Below, piece by piece: positions 25,111 to 35,093 of a stretch of 64,000 nt of DNA. The notes below the pieces were generated by a model, which searched no databases, was not told where the DNA came from, and was given only the letters and a program-made list of their open reading frames with translations. Source of the stretch: Cenococcum geophilum 1.58. Lineage: Eukaryota; Ascomycota; Dothideomycetes; Gloniales; Gloniaceae. Position numbers and translations under genes: made by a program. Numbering within the stretch: the first letter of the stretch is position 1; every line of letters begins with the position of its first letter. The DNA is taken from contig KV748206.1 of the NCBI GenBank assembly GCA_001692895.1, positions 318,434 to 382,433 on the forward strand, in the 5' to 3' direction.

Positions 25111-26860
25111 GTTTTAGTATATTCCGTTAGCGGGATAACTAATACTACAGCAAGAAAGACGTAATTGTTTACATCCTAAATATCTATATATACGCGACGG
25201 GCTCAGGCCTTCCGCCATTTTGTTGCATTTTGGCCGCTAGGCTCCTTAATAGGCTCGCCCTAAATAAAGTTAAGATGGGAGTTTTTTAAGAGTGCTTAAT
25301 CGCCACGTATTATACCATTTATTTTTAATTACTTAACTTTCTTATTAATCTTAATAAGGAATCTATTGATTTCCGCATTAAAACTTAGTAGGGTTAACCA
25401 ACCCGCCTTAGAAGTTGTGTATTAGTCTATAGTTAGGAGCGGATCTAGAATATTATAGCTAGTGACCCTCTTTATACGATAGAGTGAAATTTAATAAAGT
25501 GAAATGCAATATTAAATGAAGTGAGATAGGTATGGGTAAAGTGTAGTTTTATATAAATCTAGGTTCCAATTTTAGCGCCTATACGTCACAACGTGTTATA
25601 CAGGGATTGGTTTAGCCAATAGGTATATAAGGAAGATCTTAACCGTTAGGGCGCGGCTATATATCAGCTAGTGGAACGTCTAGGGACTATGTCGTCTTAC
25701 CACAGCCTATATTTTATTTCACTCCACTTTATCTTATTTCAGCTAAGTTTTAGACTTTGATATACCTTTAAGCTTTATTGGTTCTAATATATATATACTC
25801 TCTTTACCCTAATCTAAAACATCCTACCTAAATCCTATATATTAATTAGAGCCATTATATCTGCCTTCTTTTATATTATATAAGGGAAAACAGGATAGTA
25901 ATAGAGTGAGATAAAATGGGGTAAGATAAAATGGAGTAAGATATGGAATAAAGTGTAGTAGAATAAAGTGGAATGGAATAGAACAAGCTAAAGCGAGGCG
26001 AGCACTAATTGGCATCTATTCTTCCTCCGCCTTTAGTACTTCTTCACATTCTCTAAAACCGTCCACCTAGCTCCTGCGTATTGATCAGAACAATTATATC
26101 ATTTTTAACTGTACCCTTAGCAATTAGAACTCGTAACGCCTTACCCAACTCACTAGCATATATTTACTTCGGTTAAAAGAGTAATTAGCTTATTTAGTGT
26201 CAACCTTCTTTTACAATATTATAGAATCTAAGCCGCGATCTACGGTGCAAGCCACCTATTAAAGTCCTTCTGTATACTACCCTCTATTAATCTAAGATAT
26301 ACAGCTAGCTCCTACGTATTAACTAAGACTAGGACTGAGATCCTAGCATACAGTCCTATACCTTAAGCCTATTATTCAACTTATAGTATCCATATTAGTA
26401 GGATACTAGTATAATCTAGCGCTCCAATGCTTGCAATTATAATTGCGTATTTAAACCACTAAATAATATCTTAATAAGCAAGCCCCTCCCTACAGCTTTA
26501 CCGAGTGGAGCTTTTCACTATTAAAACAATGCCACTACGTATCTAGCCTCTGCTAGGATAGATAAGGGAAAGGCCGCATAGCTAGAGAGGGGTGTAGTGA
26601 ATATTTACAGCACAGCGGTAATAGACCGAAAGGTATAATATTGGGTAGATTTCCCTCCACAGACCGGTACTATTGACCTCCTCCAGCTACTTCTCTAATC
26701 TTATACTTTGAATCAGCTTTACCCTTTAGGTAATATACAAACTATATTAAAGACCCTAAACACTCCTCCGGGCAGCCCTACTCTATTACTAGCTTAGTAG
26801 CCCCTTACTATATAGCATGCTCTGCAATTCCTAGAGCTGCTAAAGGTAGCTATAGCAACA
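25110..26860. other. Decayed DNA with low-complexity purine repeats
   Basis: No gene supported. Two GA/TA-rich tracts (25473-25540 and 25893-25985) built from ATAAAGTGAAATG / GATAAAATGGGGTAA-like words flank an opposite-strand version at about 25713-25745. A short degenerate direct repeat (AGCTCCTRCGTATT) is at 26067 and 26304. Confidence 0.55.
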
Positions 26861-29070
26861 AATATGTTGTCTACCTCCGCCTCTACTCTAGGAGACCTAG
26901 CTATCGAGCCACTAGCTCTAGAAGACCCTAAAACTAAAGCGATATCGCGAGCCTCTAGGTTAGAGTATAAGACGGTAAATAAAGTATATATCTTTACAGT
27001 CGTGTATATATAGTCCTACTAACACTATTTCTTCATAGTTAGGATAAGAAAGCTTATTAGTACAAGATTGCTAAGCCAGTGGCCCTAATAGGAGAGGTTA
27101 ATAAACTAGACTAATACGTGTTTGTTAATCGTATTTAAATCAGTAGGCATAACACTCTTTATAAGTATCTTCAATTACTAAAGATAAATTATAGATAAGA
27201 AAACCAAAGACTCTACGTTTTACGTTGATATTAAGTTTAAGGGGTTACAAGACGTTCTAAGGAAGGTCCTTAAAGATATCCGCGGGATCTGCCTAAGAGA
27301 GGACAAGCCTTTAGTATGGAAAATCTCCGCTATTAAAACTTACCGGCTTATACCGTGCATAGGTTAAATAGAACCTCCTATATAATTTTCTCCCGGAACT
27401 AGAATTGTATTAAAGTAGCATAAACATCGACTCTAAGAACAAAGTGTATTTAAAACATTTAGACCTCTTAATCAGCTTTATTAAAACCACCTACACATCT
27501 ATAACTAAACGCCTTAAACCCCTTCTTAAGAACCATAAAATCACGTATAATCTACTCTGGGCTCTCTTTAAGCCGAACTCGGAGGTCTATACTACTTATC
27601 CTGGTATTAGCAAACCAAGATGCGTTAAGTTTAATTATGGTAAGGAAAAAATAAGATTAAGTAGAACTAAGTACTTCTATCTAGACTGTCGCTACTTTAA
27701 TTTCAATAGAAAAGTATTTAGGGAAGCCGCCCTTAGGCTTGCTATTAAGAAGTTTTATAAAACGAAACGGATAGACCTCCTTTAGGCATTTCCTCTAGAG
27801 TACTACTAGAAATCAAGCGAGATTAGAGCACGGCTAATTAGATATAGTTAAATTTTTAATAACTTAAGAGGCGTCTACCACCGCTAGTACTAAGGGACTG
27901 CCTTTTATAAGGATAAAGACGGCAACAAGATTAAAGTCTCTATTAAGAGCCGAATTATAGTTAATATAGCGTATTTTCAGCAAATTAACCCTAATTACGC
28001 TAGACCACAAATTAACAAGTCGCTAGGAATACTGGACTTATTAACTATCTTTAATTTTATAAAGGGCTTAATTAAAAGGAAAGATTAAATTAAGAGGATA
28101 GATATAGATCTAACTAAAATAAAGGATTAAGATTTCCTAATCAGCAGCCCAACTGTGCTAGGTTTTAGTCTAGGTAATAAGCTCTAGCATGCGTTATCTT
28201 TACTTATATATAAGCGGCATTTACTAACGCATTATAGTTAAGTTCGCAGTTGCTAATATTAGCAACATTACATAAAACCCTTTTTTCTTTAATAACCTTA
28301 GGATTCCTACTTAGCAGAAGGAGGTTATTTAAGCTCTTAGTAAAACCTACTTATCTTAGGACTCTTACCCTACCTTAAATAACTTTGTATTGGGCAAAGG
28401 ACGCGGACTTATTACCCTCCTATAGTATATTACTATACCTCTATTATAAAATAATAGTTACACTATTACCTTACTAAGATAACTAAATTAGCGGGCTGCC
28501 TAGTATTAGTAAGACCTTAATAATAGAGGCGATGTTAGAATACCTTATAAGACCACTTTACGTTATACGTCTTTATTCCCTTATAATTGCAGTTCTTTCT
28601 AACCGAGTAGATCTCTGCTAGAGAATTAGGCACAACCGCGGATGCACTTAAAAAGAAGCTTTCTCTTATCTTTAAGATAGTAACCCACTAAAAAGCCACT
28701 CTACTCCTTAATAAGGCGGACGTGTTTATAAAACAGCGTGCTACTAATGATGTCTATTGCAATGCCCTTATTTATATATTCTTGCGTAAGCTTAAATACT
28801 ATAAAGGAATCTTATTTCTCACAACTAACTAGGTAAAGATAATTGATAAAGCCATTGTAAGCAGAATATACCTCGCGCTCTAGTACGGCCCATTAGATCG
28901 GAACGCTTAAGAGGTAGTTTGGAGGAGTTTCCTTAATAAGGCGAGCATAATAAAAGAAGCCGCAGATTTTACGGAAAAGGACCTTAATATTTTAGTAGGG
29001 AAGGATCTTAATAGCTAAGAGGTAAGAGCCTTTGCGTTTATAGTAAAGCCAAGCTAATTAATTTTCCGAT
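26860..29070 (+). pseudogene. AAA+ ATPase (DUF7025-AAA type) pseudogene
   Basis: Several frames on the plus strand line up in order with a fungal AAA-ATPase family that has an N-terminal DUF7025-like domain. The N-terminal part (26880-27000) has LALEDPKTKAISRAS, followed by GLQDVLRKVLKDIRGI (27240). The 27444-27785 open frame carries YNLLWALFKPNSEVYTT and IKKFYKTKRIDLL. INPNYARPQI lies near 27990 and GKGRGLITLL near 28400. The AAA core has ADVFIKQRATNDV (Walker B region, 28717-28755; usual D-E residues altered), ILFLTTN (sensor 1, near 28815) and SRIYLAL. The Walker A loop around 28420-28520 is wrecked. Stops are TAA/TAG; multiple frame changes. These ATPases are common accessory genes in ascomycetes; their biological role is unclear to me. 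Confidence 0.8.
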
Positions 29071-29690
29071 CTAGATTAAAAATGCTATTTTTACAGCTTA
29101 AGCATTGGCTAGCTATAAAGAGACGTAAGTGTCCTTATTATATTTGGAATTCGCTATTAGTACAAACGTAGAATTTTAGCGTGATTTTATAGGAGGAGGT
29201 AAGTTTAACAATATATAGTCCTACGCTTAGCTCTCTTAAATTTACTAGGGCATTAGGGATCTACAGAATGCATACCTTTTTAGCGCGTGGGCAGATATAC
29301 GTTCGGGATTTAGCTATCTTTTTCTTTTCTTCTTTACATTTTTTCCTATTTATACTTATTAATAGTTGGAGGCAGTATGCTACTTAACTATACTATTTAT
29401 TAGCTAGTAATATATATACATATATATCCCAATAACTTTGCGTTATACAGCTTTAACGTAATATAGATATATAGCCTTAATCCTAAAACGTGGAATCCAA
29501 TATCACTAAATAGAGTTAGTTACGTAAGCGGGTTTCCATAACAAAAAGCGATTTACTCTTAAGATTCCTATATAGGGCATAAGCCTATATACTTACTTAC
29601 TCCTATAATAACAAGGCCTATACGGTAGGCTATAGCGTGGGCGAATTGCTTATAGATCTAGGAATAGGAGAACGGAAGCTGCAGGGCATT
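29070..29690. other. Decayed DNA, nothing recognised
   Basis: AT-rich, stop-rich; no frame or repeat that I can support. Confidence 0.5.
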
Positions 29691-30510
29691 GGTTCCCGTA
29701 AGGGAGTAAAAGATATCCCTTATCACGTTAAGGTCCTTAGAGTTTATAGCCTATACGCAAACACCATATATTTCTAAGCACGGCCATTAAATTCGGCTAA
29801 TTTAATTAGTAGGCTTTTATTAATAATATAAGGACCAATTTTAACGTAATAAGGGATAAGCGTTAGTTCCTATAAGGAATTAAAAGCTATAAGGCGACGA
29901 AGAAAGCGGGTATTAATCCCCGTAAAGAACCGCAAGCTATAAGAGATTAGTTTCCATAAGGGAGTGGAAGAAATTGCCATTAGTTTCTATAGGGGAGTAA
30001 AAGCTATACGGAAGTAGGAGCTATCCCTTAACCCATCGATTTGGGTCCGTAGCTTATCGATAAGCGCTAGCCAATTAGATTAACTAGATTTGATAGTTAT
30101 GCTCAGATATTTAAAGCCTTTAGATATTGCTTATTTCTTATACAAAATCTCTATACAAGCTTATTCTTTAGAGTTAAATCGCTTAATATAAGGCTACTAG
30201 CAGGCGTCGTTCCCGCATAATTACGGGGCATAATGGTGGTATAATTAATGGTTAAATTCTACAGTCTTAATTTTGGTGTTTGCGTATAGACCATATACTC
30301 TATAGACCCCGACGGGTTAAGGGATAGGGTATAGTTCTTATAGGGTAGTAGAATATACGGTTACTATATACTAGATAATAATTTTAGTTTAGGATATAAG
30401 AACAGGAGCCGTAGGGGATTAGTTCCCGTAGGGGAGTAGCAGACGTGGCTAATAGCTCCTATAGGGGAGTAAAAGCTATACCTAGAGGAACGTCAGTTCC
30501 GAAAGGAGTT
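29690..30510 (+). repeat. Dispersed short-hairpin motif family, about 7 copies
   Basis: A ~22-base word of the form AGTTCCCGTAAGGGAGTAAAAG, whose first part is a small palindrome (CCC-GTA-GGG or TCCTATA-GGGGA), recurs near 29690, 29866, 29946, 29980, 30420, 30455 and 30490. The last, AGTTCCGAAAGGAGTTAAAT, also occurs at about 40325. The hairpin arms co-vary in part (TTCC/GGAA against TCCC/GGGA), which suggests selection or mobility of the fold rather than chance. Confidence 0.6.
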
Positions 30511-31152
30511 AAATACCGCCCGAGAAAAAATTGGGGTGCGCTTATCTTGCCCTCTTATTAGTCAAATCTTTTCGCCCTTTATTAGCTAAATCTTCTCGCC
30601 CTTCTTATTAATTAAATCGTCTCGCCCTTTTATTTGTTAAATTTTCTCGCCCTCTTATTTATTAAATTTTCTTTCGCTCTTATTTATTAAATCTTCTTTC
30701 GCTCTTATTTGTTAAATCTTCTTTCGCTTTTATTTATTAAATCTTCTTCGCTCTTATTTATTAAATCTTCTTTACTCTTATTTATTAAATTTTCTTATAC
30801 TTTTACTTATTAAATCTTCTTACGCTCTAATTTATTAAATCTTCTTGCCCTCTTATTTGTTAAATCTTCTTACCCTCTTATTAGTTAGCTTTTTACCTCT
30901 TTAGGCTAATTAACGTATTTTCTTTAAAATTTCTTTGCGCCGCTAGTATAGTCGGTTAAAAGGTATAGGTAGGAAAGGGGATCCTTAAGTATATTCGCTT
31001 ATTATAATCGGCTTGTTATTTACTTAAGTGTAAACGTTCTATCTCCTTTGTAAAGTAGATTGTAGCTTTAACCGCGCTAAATGTTTAAGAAACGCCACCT
31101 TAATAAGGGTATAGTTAGAGCGGGTCGGCTACCCTCCCTGCTTATAGTGGCA
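30480..31152 (+). mobile_element. Right end of minisatellite-bearing TIR transposon (copy A, truncated)
   Basis: From about 30480 to the terminal sequence ...CCCTCCCTGCTTATAGTGGC at 31152 this matches the right halves of the elements ending at 40931 and 54968: a ~25-bp minisatellite, then GGATCCTTAAGTATATTCGC, AAACGTTCTATCTCC, then GAGCGGGTCGG and CCCTCCCT. A left terminus matching the other copies is not visible upstream, so this copy is truncated or buried in older repeats. No transposase. Confidence 0.7.
30545..30890 (+). repeat. ~25-bp minisatellite (copy A)
   Basis: About 13-14 units of a degenerate word close to TTAAATCTTCTCGCCCTCTT plus ATTNR. Homologous arrays occupy 40381-40672 and 54366-54712 in the same position of related transposon ends. 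Confidence 0.85.
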
Positions 31153-31660
31153 ATATTCCCTACTAAGTCTTATTTATTATTATTTAATATTACTCGTAAG
31201 TATACTTACGTAGTATAACTTATTCCGTATTAGTACTAGCTTTAGTCCTACTGCTTTAAATAAGGGAAATAAATTAGCTATGCCTTTGCTAGCTCTATTT
31301 ATAAACCTATCTTATCTAAGCTATGCCTCGTATACTTATAAATATGTAATCTACGAAATAAATTTGCTTTAAACTATAGGTTCTATGTTCTTAAACTGCC
31401 ACTTACGTAGAGATTTAAGCGGTAGTGTAGTGTATAGATACTAAGGGCTATGAACCTGTTTCCACAACTAGAAGTATTTTTCTATTATTAAAATAGCCTC
31501 ATTATTATAGCTCTGGGACTTCTACGTGTATATTAGGTTGGCTATGCTAGTTAGTGTAGAAGGATCTCCAACCTAAGCACCCTTACCCTTGTCTTTATTA
31601 CTTGCACCTCTAGCTCTTTAGCGTCCTCCTGCCGCCCTTAATTCCACAACGTCGACGCCA
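31153..31660. other. Decayed spacer, no gene
   Basis: RIP-type AT-rich sequence becoming GC-richer toward 31600. Nothing recognised. Confidence 0.5.
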
Positions 31661-31663
31661 GGC

Positions 31664-31925
31664 TATTTCCGCTTTAATGTCAATTAACGACTATAGGGAG
31701 TTGGCTTAGCCAAGTATAAAGAGGAGGGTATAATTGAGGCAGCAACAGACTAATACCTCGGGCATTAGGCATAGAGGTTCTAGGTAAGAGACTATGTTTA
31801 GAATTTAAGGCAGAGGGGGAGTATATAACAGATTACGCTTAGCAGTTTCTAGTACAGCTCTTTACTTATATCGTATAGGTAAAGCACCAAGTTCGCTACT
31901 ATCGTGCCTATAAGGGCAAGAAAAC
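31664..31925 (+). pseudogene. Inverted, decayed 3' fragment of the patatin gene
   Basis: On the plus strand this reads CRFNV-like, then GLAKYKEEGIIEAATD, then GRED-type tail residues that match the C-terminus of the minus-strand patatin (GLAEYKEEGTIEAATD) including the DNA just past its stop (CTTATATCGTATAGGTAAA against CTTATGTCGTGTAGGTAAA). It is therefore an inverted partial copy about 260 bp from the gene's 3' end. Most differences are transitions with T/A in this fragment, as if it was hit by RIP while the gene was largely spared; a few transversions show it is not very young. Confidence 0.7.
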
Positions 31926-32187
31926 CCCTAAGGCCTATTGCTATTGGAATTGGCGGGGCAATTACATAGCACTAGTTAGTTATAACTAAATATAAAGTAA
32001 CATTAAAGCATTCCTACATACCGAATTAAAGGCACCGTCACGACTTGTATAACTAAGTTTCGTCAAAAAAAGCGCCTACAATTATCGCTTGTATATTTCT
32101 AGATACCCCATACTTTTGTAGCTATGCTGTAGCACGTTATACTGTTTTACCTACACGACATAAGCCAAAGAATAGCTCTTAGAACTG
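31926..32187. other. Spacer between inverted patatin fragment and patatin 3' end
   Basis: No coding frame. The part next to 32187 is the downstream flank of the minus-strand patatin and shares a degenerate inverted match with 31860-31925. Confidence 0.5.
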
Positions 32188-33361
32188 CTAAGCGTAATCT
32201 ACGATATCCCTCTGCCCCAAATTCTGAACACAGTCTCTCACCCGGAATCTCTGTGCCAGATGCCCGAGGTATTGGTCCGTTGCTGCCTCAATTGTGCCCT
32301 CCTCTTTATACTCGGCTAAGCCAACTTCTTGTAGTCCTTGATCGACATTAAAGCGGAAGAAACATTTTTCGTCGTAGTGTCGCCGCCACCTTGCTATAAA
32401 CTTCCTTTCTGTATACTCCGTTTCGGTTGCGATCCTAACTAACGTCTCAGAGAGGAACCTTATAATGCTATCCTTAATCGCTTTTGTGCCCGGGTTTCCT
32501 GTCCCAATCGAAATGAAGCACTTTACCAAAGGCTTCAGGTCGCCTGTTTGAGGGCACCAGATATTTAAAGCCTCCCCTTCAACCTCGTCAACAGGATTAT
32601 TTGCACCTAGTGCACCGTCCACGAATATGCGTGCCCCGATAGAGACAGAATCAAAGAAGCTAGTCGCTGCTGAAGTCGCAAGAGCGGCATCGCAAATGGT
32701 AGCGTGAATATCATTTCCACCGAGTAGACTGTAACTTCTAAGGCATGTGATACCGCCGGTTTCTCTCGCAGTGGCGCATACGAAGCTAACCTCCTATAAG
32801 TAGGCTATAAAGGGTATCTAAATGCTTACTTACACTCTGCACTCGCGAGGATTCCCATCATTAAATAAGTCACTCTCAGAGGCACCGCAGCGAGTTATCA
32901 CCTCCTTAATCGCGCCCTCCAGTCTCTTTGAATCGAACCGCGCCTTAATTCTGCCCCTCCAACTGATCGGGAGCCAGCTCATTGAACTGATTGGAAGCCA
33001 ACCTGCCTTTTCTTCAAACACCATATTCATAATATGCTTATATTCCGAAATGCATTCATCCACGTCCATCTGGAGCCGGCCTAGCATAATGGCGATAAGC
33101 CTACTTACGTTAGTTAGCTAGTAGAGAAGCGTGCTATACATACCCGCCTGTGCTGGTTCCACCAATAAGGTCGAATATTTGGTACGGCCTCACGGAAGAG
33201 AGGTTGTCCTCTTGACGCTTATTGTTGAGTTGCCCCATAAGGGCCTTTAAGATGTAGAGCGTTGACAGCCCTCGGACTCCACCGCCATCAAGAGATAACA
33301 AATAGCGCTCGGTCTCAGGGTTTCGCTCTCCGCCATGCTTAGCAGCCTGCGCTTGCTCCAT
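32188..33361 (-). CDS. Patatin-like phospholipase, catalytic motifs intact
   Basis: Predicted patatin-fold serine lipase (lipid acyl hydrolase with a Ser-Asp dyad). Three exons on the minus strand: 33361-33144, 33100-32834 and 32785-32188. The two introns, 33143-33101 (43 bp, GTATGT...TAG) and 32833-32786 (48 bp, GTAAGT...TAG), restore one 360-residue frame. Motifs: oxyanion loop DGGGVRG at residues 25-31, nucleophile elbow GTSTG at 68-72 (Ser70), and catalytic Asp in DGA at 218-220. Residues in exon 2 include a short internal duplication (WLPIS twice). The start at 33361 is chosen because it aligns with the start of the paralogue at 35094; the frame stays open upstream to an ATG at 33604, so a longer N-terminus is possible. 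No signal peptide or NB domain is seen. In fungi, patatin domains occur alone or on NLR proteins in allorecognition. No in-frame stops and balanced base composition suggest a functional gene. Confidence 0.85.
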
Positions 33362-33683
33362 TAGTATATTCGCTAAGTAGAGATCATTCCTTTGGCAAGG
33401 GATAGAGTGTTGAGAGAATGTGGATGGAGTTAACAGCGCTGGTGGTTTACAGCTAAGGAAAGGGTATAGTGGGGTTACATGCAGTCTTACCTCAGCAAGC
33501 TCAGACGTGATTCCAGTGGTTCGGATTTTTAATCGGTCCGCAAGCGGATTTCCAAGGTTTCTTAGGCGCTCCGACAATACCATCTTATGTTTATTCCGCT
33601 CCACGCTAGTCAGTGATCTGATAGATTCTAACGTACCACAAGACCAAAAATTAATTCGACACAGCCTTTCATATGCTACTACT
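33362..33683. promoter_or_regulatory. Left half of shared patatin promoter region
   Basis: Sequence between the minus-strand patatin start and the TRIM insertion. Together with 34936-35093 it would form a ~480-bp head-to-head intergenic region before the insertion. No specific factor site claimed. Confidence 0.45.
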
Positions 33684-33831
33684 TGTTGATCGAGGTGGCA
33701 ATGACGTAACTAGCAGTCGTCATTGTCGACGTCAGCCTTCGCTACTTATTTCATGTATATATAGTCTCTTTTCTTCGGAGTTTAATCTACACACGAGTCC
33801 TTCTTTTATGACCTACTTTTTGCGGTCGACA
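33684..33831 (+). repeat. TRIM 5' LTR (148 bp)
   Basis: TG...CA ends. Carries TATATATAG near its middle (possible TATA box) and a 4-bp TAGC insertion relative to the other LTR. Confidence 0.92.
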
Positions 33832-33934
33832 GTTATGAGCCCGGGTTGTTTCCCACGCACCGATTTCTTTTAATCAGCTGTTCCTACAGGCTCGTGTCCG
33901 GGTACTTCAATCCTTAACGTACTCGTGATTACCT

Positions 33935-34225
33935 TCACTACGAAGTCCTGCAACGGCAGGCACCACGAAGTCCTGCAACGGTAGGCACCACGGAAGCCCT
34001 ATCGAGGATAGGCACTCCCACAACCCTCTCGCGCTTGTGTAGCGTGACGAAGCCCTAGAGCTAGCATACTGCTGCTCTACCCTGGAGCTGGCACCTTACT
34101 GCTATTTTACCCTCGTCGCTGGCATCGTACTGCTACGTTACCCTAAAGCTGGCGCATTGCCGCTTTATCCGAGAGCTGGCACCTTACTGCTATGTTATAT
34201 CGACGCTGGCACCGTACTGCTAAGG
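33935..34225 (+). repeat. Two minisatellites inside the TRIM
   Basis: First, three ~26-bp units (CACGAAGTCCTGCAACGGTA plus GGCAC) at 33935-34010. Second, about six ~31-bp units around GAGCTGGCACCTTACTGCTA at 34045-34225, with one more stray unit at 34442-34462. Units vary by substitutions rather than RIP-like changes only. Confidence 0.8.
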
Positions 34226-34786
34226 ACAAGACAACGACCGACGATGCCCACAGAGCTACAGCTAGTTTGAGCGCGCCAGACACGAAGCAGGTGCCAGGAT
34301 GCCGGATTAAGGCAGGCCGGGTTAAGGCAGGTACCGGGTGCCGGACACGAGATAGGAAGTCGCTCAAGAGTTTAAGCTTGTGGGAGAGGCGACCCAGTAT
34401 TAGAGAGACAACGACCGTGCCGATACGCCTACGGAAGAACCAGGAGCTGGCACCTTACTGCTACGAACCGCGAACCTAACAATTGCTGAATGGCATGGGA
34501 GGATCTAGGATCAGATGGACGATTGCTAGACGGCGTAAGAGTATTTAGGGATATTATGGCTTAGCTGGATATTAGATGGACGATTTCTGGACAGCATGGG
34601 AGGATCTAAACACCAGTACGGCTAGCATTGAGCGGACAAAGACTGACAACGTGGCTGTTGACCTGCAGCCTTATCAACAAAGTTAGCCTATATGTGGCCT
34701 TACCGACGATATCCTATCTGAGTTCTAGATTTGGATTTGATTTTAAGTATCAGCTTAAGCAGCACTGCTGTTAAGCTGGGGGGGTG

Positions 34787-34930
34787 TGTCGATCGAGGTG
34801 GCAATGACGTAACAGTCGTCGTTGTCGACGTCAGCCTTCGCCACCTATTTCATGTACATATAGTCTCTTTTCTTCGTAGTTTAATCTACACACGAGTCCT
34901 TCTTTCATGACCTACTTTTTGCGGTCGACA
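34787..34930 (+). repeat. TRIM 3' LTR (144 bp)
   Basis: TG...CA ends, preceded by the purine tract and followed directly by the CTACT duplication. Confidence 0.92.
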
Positions 34931-35093
34931 CTACTCCAAGCATCAACTTGCCAACTTCAAGGAGAGAAAGCTCAACCGCGCAGCCAGCAGCCCCAGATTT
35001 CCCTCTGCCCACTATAGTAGACAATCTCGGCCCCACACCTGCTGCCTCTTTCTTATTCTTTAAAAAATTAGCTCGACTTAGCTAGACCTGACA

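Larger units (their letters stand above)
33684..34930. mobile_element. TRIM: miniature LTR retrotransposon with CTACT target duplication
   Basis: Two direct terminal repeats starting TGTYGATCGAGGTGGC and ending GCGGTCGACA (TG...CA) lie at 33684-33831 and 34787-34930. They are flanked by the identical 5-bp sequence CTACT at 33679-33683 and 34931-34935. A purine tract (AAGCTGGGGGGGTG) abuts the second repeat, as a polypurine tract should. The ~955-bp interior has no long frame, so it is non-autonomous and belongs to the TRIM class. The orientation shown by the purine tract is plus. The LTRs differ by 6 transitions, 1 transversion and a 4-bp indel. I see no convincing primer-binding site after the first LTR. 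Confidence 0.92.

Noticed and set aside
30545..30890. CRISPR-like look of regularly repeated 25-mers
   Set aside because: Units are contiguous without unique spacers and the DNA is fungal; a minisatellite.
33362..33604. Upstream in-frame extension of the minus-strand patatin
   Set aside because: The paralogue starts at the inner Met and the extension has no recognisable content; kept only as an alternative start.
32822..33689. Plus-strand open frames over the patatin region
   Set aside because: They lie antisense to the spliced minus-strand patatin exons, which have conserved motifs and matching introns in the paralogue.
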